Shown: piece after piece, positions 57,798 through 64,000 of the stretch
Position numbering within the stretch: the stretch's first letter is position 1
How the letters are laid out: every line of letters begins with the position of its first letter
Assembly: GCF_004327285.1 (NCBI RefSeq)
Contig: NZ_QJUI01000006.1
Span: 124,001 to 188,000, forward strand
Reading direction: 5' to 3'
DNA from: Phytopseudomonas daroniae
GTDB taxonomy: Bacteria > Pseudomonadota > Gammaproteobacteria > Pseudomonadales > Pseudomonadaceae
DNA: 64,000 nt
The notes under the pieces: generated by a model
What the model was told of the DNA's origin: nothing
Seen by the model: only the letters and a program-made list of their open reading frames with translations
The model's database searches: none
Position numbers and translations under genes: made by a program

Positions 57798-58238
57798 CTA
57801 CCGCGGCGCCAGACGAATCGTCAGGCGCCAGCGACCATCGACTTCCTCGGCATTCCACTCACCACGCAAAGGGCGAGCCGCCAGGACACGCACCTCCAGC
57901 TCTCGACCATCACGCAGCACACGCCAATTGGCGGCTCGTCCAGCTACCTGCAGTTGGCCCTGTTGCTCACGCCCCAGCCCTTCGAAACGCAGCGCGAATG
58001 CGCCCTGGAAATCGCTGACCTGCACCTGCGGCTCGACGTTGAACCACAGTACCAGTCGATCATTGTCGGCCTCCAGCGCCTTCAGGTGCATCGCGTCGGG
58101 ATGGAACAGTCGGCCGACCATCAAGCCGACCAGAAAGCCGAAGATCGCCAGCGAGATGATCACCCGTAGCCACGGACGCGGTCTTGGCGGCTTATCGGGC
58201 GTAGAATACGCACCGTCTTCTGGCTCGGAGCCGTGCAT
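57798..58238 (-). CDS. Single-pass membrane protein of unknown function
   Basis: The 146-residue protein begins MHGSEPEDGAYSTPDKPPRP, has one membrane helix at about 25-45 (VIISLAIFGFLVGLMVGRLF) and a C-terminal beta-rich domain ending GEWNAEEVDGRWRLTIRLAP. I recognise no family. It is convergent with the sRNA, and its start codon overlaps that of trmL on the other strand by two bases (CATG), which is unusual. Translation could instead begin at a later codon, but none has a better ribosome site. Confidence 0.7.
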   Translation of the reverse strand: MHGSEPEDGAYSTPDKPPRPRPWLRVIISLAIFGFLVGLMVGRLFHPDAMHLKALEADNDRLVLWFNVEPQVQVSDFQGAFALRFEGLGREQQGQLQVAGRAANWRVLRDGRELEVRVLAARPLRGEWNAEEVDGRWRLTIRLAPR

Positions 58239-58692
58239 GTTTCATGTAATCCTTTTTCAACCGGAAATCCCGCCCAACACCGGCAACATTATCAGGCTCT
58301 GCGCCAACAGCGGCTGCTACCTGCACCTGATCGAGCCGCTCGGCTTCGAGCTGGACGACAAGCGCCTGCGCCGCGCCGGGCTGGATTACCACGAGTACGC
58401 CACGCTACAGCGCCACGCCAGCCTGGAGGCCTGCCTCGAAAGCCTTGGCCAACCACGCGTGTTCGCCTTCACCACCAAGGGCTCACAGCCCTTTCACGAA
58501 GTGGCCTACCAACCGGGCGACGCTTTCCTGTTCGGCCCGGAAAGCCGCGGTCTGCCGCCGGAGGTTCGCGACGCCCTGCCAGACGAGCAACGCGTGCGCC
58601 TGCCGATGCGCGAGGGTTGCCGCAGCCTGAATCTGTCCAATACCGTGGCCGTCGCGGTCTACGAGGCCTGGCGCCAGCAGGGCTTCCGCTGA
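58237..58692 (+). CDS. trmL: tRNA (cytidine/uridine-2'-O-)-methyltransferase TrmL
   Basis: This 151-residue SPOUT methyltransferase modifies the wobble base 34 of tRNA-Leu isoacceptors with SAM. The family start FHVILFQPEIPPNTGNIIRL is followed by FLFGPESRGLPPEVRDALPD and the knot motif RLPMREGCRSLNLSNTVAVA. Length and motifs match E. coli TrmL (YibK). CGGAG lies seven bases before ATG 58237. It runs convergently towards secB, with three terminator-like hairpins between. Confidence 0.96.
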   Translation: MFHVILFQPEIPPNTGNIIRLCANSGCYLHLIEPLGFELDDKRLRRAGLDYHEYATLQRHASLEACLESLGQPRVFAFTTKGSQPFHEVAYQPGDAFLFGPESRGLPPEVRDALPDEQRVRLPMREGCRSLNLSNTVAVAVYEAWRQQGFR

Positions 58693-58710
58693 GCCGCTAA
58701 ACGCCAGGCA

Positions 58711-58860
58711 TAAAAAATGGCTGGAAGCCATTTTCAACGTCGCTTGCGACGGCCCGAAGGGTGACCGCCTGGGATGGCAGGCCATAAAAAATGGCCAGGA
58801 GCCATTTTTAACGTCGCTTGCGACGGCCCGCAGGGTGGCCGCCAGGGATGGCAGGCCATA
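58711..58860. repeat. Two 74-bp tandem units, hairpin plus spacer, between trmL and secB
   Basis: Each unit starts with a terminator-like hairpin (AAAATGGC/GCCATTTT at 58714-58734; AAAAATGGC/GCCATTTTT at 58787-58809). A spacer reading AACGTCGCTTGCGACGGCCC and ending GGATGGCAGGCCATAA follows. A third hairpin, the secB terminator, closes the array. The same three-hairpin plan, diverged, is found after typA. Confidence 0.85.
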
Positions 58861-58886
58861 AAAAAGCGCCCCGCAGGGCGCTTTTT
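58861..58886. terminator. Bidirectional terminator between trmL and secB
   Basis: AAAAAGCGCC (58861-58870) pairs exactly with GGCGCTTTTT (58877-58886) around CCGCAG. A/T runs on both sides serve secB on the minus strand and readthrough from trmL. Confidence 0.92.
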
Positions 58887-58899
58887 GAGCAGCGACGAC

Positions 58900-59364
58900 T
58901 TAGTTGGCCGCTTGCTGACGCTGCAGCTCTTGGGCGTACAGGGCGTCGAAGTTCACCGGAGCCAGCATCAACGCCGGGAACGAACCACGTACCACGAGGT
59001 TGTCCAGGGCTTCACGCGCGTACGGGAACAGGATGTTCGGGCAGAACGCGCCCAGGGTGTGGCTCATGGAGCCAGCGTCCAGGCCCTTGATCAGGAAGAT
59101 GCCCGCCTGCTGCACTTCAGCGATGAAAGCGGTTTCTTCGCCATTCTTCACGGTCACCGACAGGGTCAGCACCACTTCGTGGAAGTCACCTTCCAGGGGT
59201 TTCTGACGGGTGTTGAGATCCATCGCTACGCTCGGCGTCCATTCCTGACGGAAGATCTCAGGGCTCTTCGGCGCTTCGAAGGACAGGTCACGCACGTAGA
59301 TGCGCTGCAGGGAGAACTGGGGGGTCTGCTCGCCTTGGGCGGCACCGGTAACTTGTTCGGTCAT
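58900..59364 (-). CDS. secB: Protein-export chaperone SecB
   Basis: The tetrameric cytosolic chaperone keeps preproteins unfolded and hands them to SecA. The 154-residue protein has the typical [19 protein letters not shown] near residue 18, the peptide-groove region [20 protein letters not shown], and [20 protein letters not shown] with a Gln-rich tail. ATG 59364 is chosen (AAGG eight bases upstream); the codon six bases earlier would be TTG. It is the last gene of a rhodanese-grx-secB series. Confidence 0.97.
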   Translation of the reverse strand: MTEQVTGAAQGEQTPQFSLQRIYVRDLSFEAPKSPEIFRQEWTPSVAMDLNTRQKPLEGDFHEVVLTLSVTVKNGEETAFIAEVQQAGIFLIKGLDAGSMSHTLGAFCPNILFPYAREALDNLVVRGSFPALMLAPVNFDALYAQELQRQQAAN

Positions 59365-59411
59365 GGGCAAAGCCTTCTGCTGTATGGACTTAAAGAAAGG
59401 TTCTAGATCTA

Positions 59412-59666
59412 TCAGGCGCTGAGCAGCGCATCGAGCTTGCCTGCCCGTTCCAGGGCATACAGCTCATCGCAGCCACCCACGTGGGTATCACCGATCCATA
59501 TCTGCGGCACCGAAGTGCGACCGGCCTTGCGCGTCATCTCTGCACGCAGTTCCGGCTTGCCATCGACGCGGATCTCGTCGAACGACACGTTTTTGTTCGT
59601 CAACAGTTGCTTGGCGCGAATGCAGTAGGGGCACCAGTCACTGGAGTAGATGACGACCTTGGTCAT
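59412..59666 (-). CDS. grxC: Glutaredoxin 3-type protein
   Basis: This 84-residue dithiol glutaredoxin reduces disulphides using glutathione. The active site CPYC stands in [15 protein letters not shown] near residue 11, the cis-Pro region is TSVPQIWIG, and [16 protein letters not shown] is the glutathione-binding GG motif. It starts one base after the rhodanese-like gene ends and precedes secB by 47 bases. Confidence 0.96.
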   Translation of the reverse strand: MTKVVIYSSDWCPYCIRAKQLLTNKNVSFDEIRVDGKPELRAEMTRKAGRTSVPQIWIGDTHVGGCDELYALERAGKLDALLSA

Positions 59667-59667
59667 G

Positions 59668-60081
59668 TCACTTCACCACGGGCAGGTTGTCGCTGCGCCA
59701 GGTGGCGATGCCACCGCCCAGCTTGGCCGCCGTGAACCCGGCCTTCTTCAGATCGCGAGCGGCAGTGCCGGACTGCTGGCCCAGGGCATCGACGATGATC
59801 AGCGTCTTGGCCTTGTGCTTCTCGAGCTCGACGATACGCGAGGTCAGCTTGTCGTAGGGAATGTTCAGGGCACCGACGATATGGCCGCTGGCGAAGTCCT
59901 TCTTGTTACGGATGTCGACCACAACGCCTTCGTCGCGGTTGATCAGCGCGGTCAGCTCGCGGCTGCTCAGGCTCTGTCCGCCCTTGCGCAGCTCGGTGAA
60001 GATCAGCAGCGCGAGAATGATGACGAACAGGCCGCTGAGGATGAAGTGGGTGGTAGCGAATTCAATGAGGTTGGCAAGCAT
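59668..60081 (-). CDS. Membrane-anchored rhodanese-like protein without cysteine
   Basis: This 137-residue protein has one N-terminal membrane helix ([20 protein letters not shown]) and a rhodanese domain ([20 protein letters not shown], the CH2A motif, and [20 protein letters not shown]). Where active rhodaneses carry the catalytic Cys loop, this one reads [18 protein letters not shown], with Asp in the Cys position. The whole protein contains no cysteine, so it cannot form a persulphide and is probably a structural or binding module. ATG 60081 is favoured because it starts the membrane helix. It precedes grxC and secB and diverges from gpmI. Confidence 0.9.
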   Translation of the reverse strand: MLANLIEFATTHFILSGLFVIILALLIFTELRKGGQSLSSRELTALINRDEGVVVDIRNKKDFASGHIVGALNIPYDKLTSRIVELEKHKAKTLIIVDALGQQSGTAARDLKKAGFTAAKLGGGIATWRSDNLPVVK

Positions 60082-60226
60082 CACGCGGTTCCGGGACGGT
60101 AAAATGTCGGCCAGTATACACAGCCACACAGGTCCCACCAAAGGCCGTACGACCGTGACGGGATCTTTCCTTGGCCGTAGAATGTCTGAACTTTTCTATG
60201 TGTCCCTCAAGCAAAGCGAGCCCAGT

Positions 60227-61762
60227 ATGAGCGCAACGCCCAAACCCTTGGTTCTGGTCATTCTCGACGGCTTCGGCCACAGCGACACCCCCGAGCACAA
60301 TGCCATCTTCGCCGCCAACACGCCGGTCTACGACCGCCTGCGCGCCACCCAGCCCCACGGGCTGATTTCCGGCAGCGGCATGGATGTCGGCCTGCCGGAC
60401 GGGCAGATGGGCAACTCCGAGGTCGGCCACATGAACCTCGGCGCCGGGCGTGTGGTGTACCAGGACTTTACGCGGGTGACCAAGGCGATTCGCGATGGCG
60501 AGTTCTTCGAGAACCCGGCCATCACCGGCGCTGTGGATAAAGCCGTTGGCGCGGGCAAGGCCGTGCACATCCTTGGCCTGCTGTCCGATGGTGGCGTGCA
60601 CAGCCATCAGGATCATCTGGTGGCGATGGCCGAACTGGCTGCCCGCCGCGGCGCCGAGAAGATCTACCTGCACGCCTTCCTCGATGGCCGCGACACCGCG
60701 CCGAAAAGCGCTCAGGGCTCCCTTGAACTGCTCGATGCCACCTTCGCCAGGCTCGGCAAGGGTCGTATTGCCTCGCTGATCGGTCGCTATTTCGCCATGG
60801 ATCGCGACAATCGCTGGGATCGCGTCGCCCAGGCCTATAACCTGATCGCCGCCGGCCAGAGCCAGTTCAGCGCCGAGACCGCCGTCGCCGGCCTGGAAGC
60901 CGCCTACGCCCGTGGTGAGAGCGACGAATTCGTCAAGGCCACCAGCATCGGCGAAGCGGTCAGTGTCGAAGACGGCGATGCCGTGGTGTTCATGAACTTT
61001 CGTGCCGACCGCGCCCGCGAACTGACCCGCGCCTTCGTCGAGCCAGGTTTCGATGCCTTCGAACGCGCCCGCGCGCCGCAGACCGCCGGTTTCATCATGC
61101 TCACCCAGTACGCGGCAAGCATCGACACGCCCAGCGCCTACAAGCCGGAACCGCTGGTCAATGTGTTCGGCGAGTACCTGGCCAACAATGGCAAGACCCA
61201 GCTGCGCATCGCCGAGACCGAGAAGTACGCCCACGTGACCTTCTTCTTCTCCGGCGGTCGCGAAGAGCCCTTCCCCGGTGAAGAACGCATCCTCATCCCC
61301 TCGCCCAACGTCGCCACCTACGACCTGCAGCCGCAGATGAACGCCCCCGAAGTCACCGACAAGATCGTCGATGCCATCGAGAACCAGCGTTACGACGTGA
61401 TCGTGGTCAACTACGCCAATGGCGACATGGTCGGCCACACCGGTGTGTTCGAAGCCGCCGTGGCCGCCGTGGAATGCCTGGACACCTGCGTCGGACGCAT
61501 CGTCGAGGCGCTCGACAAGGTCGGCGGCGAAGCGCTGATCACCGCGGATCACGGCAACGTCGAGCAGATGCAGGACGAGTGCACCGGCCAGGCACACACG
61601 GCACACACCTGCGAACCGGTGCCGTTCATCTATGTCGGCAAGCGCGACGTGAGCCTGCGTGAAGGCGGTGTGCTGGCCGATGTGGCGCCGACCCTGCTGA
61701 CGCTTATGGGTATGCCGATCCCGAAAGAAATGACCGGCACCAGCATCATTACCCTGAAATGA
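60227..61762 (+). CDS. gpmI: 2,3-bisphosphoglycerate-independent phosphoglycerate mutase
   Basis: The manganese enzyme interconverts 3- and 2-phosphoglycerate in glycolysis and gluconeogenesis. The 511-residue protein has [20 protein letters not shown] with the first metal Asp, the phosphoserine site [20 protein letters not shown] near residue 65, [27 protein letters not shown], and the late metal block [23 protein letters not shown] 60227 was chosen by family length; an in-frame ATG at 60182 would add 15 residues. Confidence 0.97.
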   Translation: MSATPKPLVLVILDGFGHSDTPEHNAIFAANTPVYDRLRATQPHGLISGSGMDVGLPDGQMGNSEVGHMNLGAGRVVYQDFTRVTKAIRDGEFFENPAITGAVDKAVGAGKAVHILGLLSDGGVHSHQDHLVAMAELAARRGAEKIYLHAFLDGRDTAPKSAQGSLELLDATFARLGKGRIASLIGRYFAMDRDNRWDRVAQAYNLIAAGQSQFSAETAVAGLEAAYARGESDEFVKATSIGEAVSVEDGDAVVFMNFRADRARELTRAFVEPGFDAFERARAPQTAGFIMLTQYAASIDTPSAYKPEPLVNVFGEYLANNGKTQLRIAETEKYAHVTFFFSGGREEPFPGEERILIPSPNVATYDLQPQMNAPEVTDKIVDAIENQRYDVIVVNYANGDMVGHTGVFEAAVAAVECLDTCVGRIVEALDKVGGEALITADHGNVEQMQDECTGQAHTAHTCEPVPFIYVGKRDVSLREGGVLADVAPTLLTLMGMPIPKEMTGTSIITLK

Positions 61763-61783
61763 GGGAATGAACGGCGTCACCCG

Positions 61784-61811
61784 AAGCCCCGGCTCCTGCC
61801 GGGGCTTTTTC
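61784..61811 (+). terminator. Rho-independent terminator of gpmI
   Basis: AAGCCCCGGC (61784-61793) pairs with GCCGGGGCTT (61798-61807) around TCCT, followed by a T-run. It begins 21 bases after the gpmI stop. Confidence 0.93.
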
Positions 61812-61917
61812 CTTTCAGGACCCACTCTTGCTCCCGGGGCAATTCTGTTTTGAGCCGCAGCCGGTTACTCGCCGCGCCAGCGCTGCCCATACTGGCGGCA
61901 CATTCAGGAGGACACCC

Positions 61918-62814
61918 ATGAACATTTTCATTACCGGCGCCGGTGGCTACATCGGCGGCTCCATCGCAACCGGCCTGGTTCGCGCCGGACACACCGTCAC
62001 TGGCCTGGTACGCCGCACCGAACAGGCCGACGAACTGGCCGCGCTGGGTATCACCCCGCTGCTCGGCAGCCTCGACGACCGGCAACTGCTGATCAATCAG
62101 GCACGGGCCGCCGATGCGGTGATCAATGCCGCCAGCAGCGATCACCGGGGTGCCGTGGAGGCGTTGATCGAAGGCCTGGACGGTTCGGGCAAGGTGCTGC
62201 TGCATACCAGCGGCTCGAGCATCGTCGGCGACGCCTGTGGCGGCGACTCGGCGTCGAGCGAGATCTTCCGCGAAGACAACCTGCCGGCGCCAACCGCGGA
62301 CAAGGCCGCCCGCGTGGCCATCGACGACCTGGTGCTCGCCGCCGCCTCGCGCGGGATCCGCAGTGCCGTACTGTGCAACACCCTGATCTACGGCCACGCC
62401 CTCGGCCTGCCACGGGAAAGCGTACAGCTGCCGCGCCTGTTGCGTCAGGCCCGCAAATCCGGTGTGGTTCGACATGTCGGCCGCGGCCTGAACATCTGGT
62501 CGAACGTGCATATCGAGGACGTGGTGGCGGTGTACCTGCTGGCCCTGGAGAAAACCCCGGCAGGCACCTTCTACTTCATCGAGAACGGCGAAGCCGCATT
62601 CCGCGACATGACCGCCGCCATGGCCCGCGCCCTGCAGCTCGGCGAAGCCCAGGACTGGCCGCTGGCCCAGGCCGAAGCCGAGTGGGGCTACGAGATGGCC
62701 AACTACGGCCTGGGCTCCAACAGTCGGGTACGCGGTGAGCGCGCGCGCCGTCTGCTCGGCTGGACGCCAGGCCACTCGTCGGTGCTGCAGTGGATCGAGC
62801 ACGAGATGCTTTGA
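61918..62814 (+). CDS. NAD-dependent epimerase/dehydratase-like (SDR) protein
   Basis: This 298-residue protein has a Rossmann N-terminus MNIFITGAGGYIGGSIATGL with the GxxGxxG dinucleotide motif. The fold continues with LLHTSGSSIVGDACGG, NIWSNVHIEDVVAVYLLALE and a C-terminal RARRLLGWTPGHSSVLQWIE, as in extended SDR proteins. The usual Tyr of the YxxxK catalytic pair is not evident: the region reads APTADKAARVAIDDLV, with the Lys but no Tyr four residues before it. It may be an atypical, possibly non-catalytic SDR. GGAGGACACCC precedes ATG 61918. It is monocistronic with a terminator, and is an insertion in the gpmI-envC order I recall for P. aeruginosa. Confidence 0.85.
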   Translation: MNIFITGAGGYIGGSIATGLVRAGHTVTGLVRRTEQADELAALGITPLLGSLDDRQLLINQARAADAVINAASSDHRGAVEALIEGLDGSGKVLLHTSGSSIVGDACGGDSASSEIFREDNLPAPTADKAARVAIDDLVLAAASRGIRSAVLCNTLIYGHALGLPRESVQLPRLLRQARKSGVVRHVGRGLNIWSNVHIEDVVAVYLLALEKTPAGTFYFIENGEAAFRDMTAAMARALQLGEAQDWPLAQAEAEWGYEMANYGLGSNSRVRGERARRLLGWTPGHSSVLQWIEHEML

Positions 62815-62832
62815 CCCCGTTGGGACACCGCC

Positions 62833-62874
62833 AAACGCCTTGGGTCGGCATTCGCGATCCAGGGCGTTTTTTTT
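62833..62874 (+). terminator. Rho-independent terminator after the SDR gene
   Basis: AAACGCCTTGG (62833-62843) pairs with CCAGGGCGTTT (62859-62869) with one G-U pair, followed by a run of T residues, 19 bases after the stop. Confidence 0.85.
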
Positions 62875-62927
62875 GCCCCGCACCACGGGCATACTAGGCA
62901 GGTTCCCCGCCAGGTATCGCCTGCCCC

Positions 62928-64000
62928 ATGTTTCGTGCCCTCACCCTGATTCTTCTCGCCTGCCTGCTGACCCCGGCCTTTGCCGATCAGAAAGCCGACA
63001 CGCAAAAACAGCTGGAAGCAGCACGCGCCGACGTGGCCGAGCTGAAAAAGCTGTTGGAAAAACTGCAGCAGGACAAATCCGGCGTGCAGAAACAGCTGCA
63101 GGCCACCGAAACCGAAATGGGCAACCTGGAAAACCAGGTCAAGAGCCTGCGCGATGAACTGCAGGAGAGCGAAGAGGAGCTCAAACGCCTCGATCAGGAG
63201 AAAAAAAAACTCCAGGGCGCGCGCCTTGAACAGCAACGGCTGATCGGCATCCAGGCCCGCGCGGCCTACCAGGGCGGCCGTCAGGAATACATCAAGCTGC
63301 TGCTCAACCAGCAGAACCCGGAAAAATTCTCCCGCACCCTGACCTACTACGATTACCTCGCTGAAGCCCGAATGGAACAGCTGACGGCCTTCAACGAAAC
63401 ACTGCGCCAGCTGGATAATGTCGAGAAAGACATCAGCCATCATCAAGCCCAGCTGCAGGAACAGAAAAGCCAGCTGGACAAGCGCAGCAACGAATTGGCG
63501 GCCGTACGCAAGGAGCGCCAGATAGCCCTGGCCAAGCTGAACAAGGATTACGCCGCCCGCGACCAGCGCCTCAAGGCCCGCGAGCAGGAACAGGCGAATC
63601 TTGCCCGAGTACTCAAGACCATCGAGGAAACCCTCGCCCGCCAGGCCCGTGAGGCCGAGCAGGAGCGCCAGCGCGCCCTGGCCGCCGCCCGCGAGAAGCC
63701 CGCAGCGCCTACCGCCAAGACACCGGACAGTGGCCCGCTGGTCAGCTCCGGCGCCAGCTACGGCGGCCCCTTCGCCAATGCCAAGGGCAAGCTGCCCTGG
63801 CCAGTGAACGGCCGCCTGGTAGCGAGATATGGAACCCCTCGCGGCGAAGACGCTCGGACTAAATGGGACGGCGTACTGATCGGCGCTTCCGCCGGTAGTC
63901 AGGTACGCGCCGTGCATGGTGGTCGGGTGGTCTTCGCAGACTGGTTGCGCGGATCCGGGCTTCTGGTCATTCTCGACCATGGCAACGGTTACCTGACCCT
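62928..64000 (+). CDS. envC: Murein hydrolase activator EnvC-like protein (3' end outside window)
   Basis: The periplasmic protein activates amidases at the division septum and is recruited by FtsEX. The visible 357 residues have a signal peptide (MFRALTLILLACLLTPAFAD) and a long Gln/Glu/Lys-rich coiled coil (about 22-270). An Ala/Pro linker and the start of a LytM domain (GKLPWPVNGRLVARYGTPRG to VILDHGNGYL) follow. The zinc-binding His of active M23 peptidases is absent in the first motif (EDARTKWDGVLIGA), as expected for an activator rather than an enzyme. ATG 62928 directly precedes the signal peptide. The frame runs off the window. Confidence 0.93.
   Translation, partial: MFRALTLILLACLLTPAFADQKADTQKQLEAARADVAELKKLLEKLQQDKSGVQKQLQATETEMGNLENQVKSLRDELQESEEELKRLDQEKKKLQGARLEQQRLIGIQARAAYQGGRQEYIKLLLNQQNPEKFSRTLTYYDYLAEARMEQLTAFNETLRQLDNVEKDISHHQAQLQEQKSQLDKRSNELAAVRKERQIALAKLNKDYAARDQRLKAREQEQANLARVLKTIEETLARQAREAEQERQRALAAAREKPAAPTAKTPDSGPLVSSGASYGGPFANAKGKLPWPVNGRLVARYGTPRGEDARTKWDGVLIGASAGSQVRAVHGGRVVFADWLRGSGLLVILDHGNGYLT

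Overview
The window is GC-rich chromosomal DNA of a Pseudomonas-type gammaproteobacterium. The evidence is the gene content and order. The series hut - blc - DUF924 - fbp, then typA - thiI - glnA - DUF4124 pair - ntrBC - trmL - secB - grx - rhodanese - gpmI - envC follows the gene order I recall for Pseudomonas chromosomes. The creBCD block and the glcB block, which I recall as lying elsewhere in P. aeruginosa, are joined to it here. The lineage (mendocina/oleovorans-like) is only an inference. No tRNA, rRNA, insertion sequence, prophage or CRISPR array was seen.

Layout. 1-3.5 kb: a GcvR-type ACT protein (cut by the window edge), an acetyltransferase and malate synthase G. 3.5-6 kb: a tandem intergenic repeat, a membrane acyltransferase and a secreted GH5 glycosidase. 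6.3-8.9 kb: a cNMP/CBS/DUF294 protein coupled to a DEDDh exonuclease. 9-13.6 kb: a creBCD operon carrying an extra CBS-domain gene. 13.6-14.36 kb: a gene-free stretch with four evenly spaced DnaA boxes, followed by a chemoreceptor and a retropepsin-like protein. 17.3-22 kb: a polar amino-acid ABC transporter, dtd, pip and a lipoprotein. 22.2-35.3 kb: a complete histidine-utilisation locus, with transporter hutXWV, hutH plus a second lyase homologue lacking the MIO tripeptide, hutU, hutI, hutF, hutG, hutD and repressor hutC. 35.4-47.3 kb: lipocalin, small lipoprotein, DUF924, fructose-1,6-bisphosphatase, diguanylate cyclase, YkgJ-like protein, two tandem class-A-beta-lactamase-fold hydrolases and the DUF3999/DUF2339 envelope pair. 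47.6-64 kb: typA, thiI, glnA, two DUF4124 proteins, ntrBC, a structured sRNA locus, trmL, secB, grx, a cysteine-free rhodanese, gpmI, an SDR protein and envC (cut by the window edge).

How it fits together. Much of the window serves nitrogen metabolism. Histidine is imported and degraded by the five-step HutF/HutG route, which yields ammonia and glutamate. GlnA assimilates ammonia and NtrBC controls the response. Sigma-54-type promoters (GG-N10-GC) can be read upstream of hutU, glnA, ntrBC and the sRNA. NtrC-like dyads accompany the last three, and HutC-type palindromes accompany hutU and hutF.

The most striking non-coding object lies between ntrC and the next gene, where P. aeruginosa has NrsZ. 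It is a predicted NtrC/sigma-54-driven RNA built from four 43-bp hairpin modules. Their stems differ but remain complementary, the loop sequence is nearly constant, and the last module ends as a terminator. Other points of interest are the DnaA-box array, the MIO-less HutH paralogue, a repeated element placed just after terminators, and the tandem serine hydrolases.
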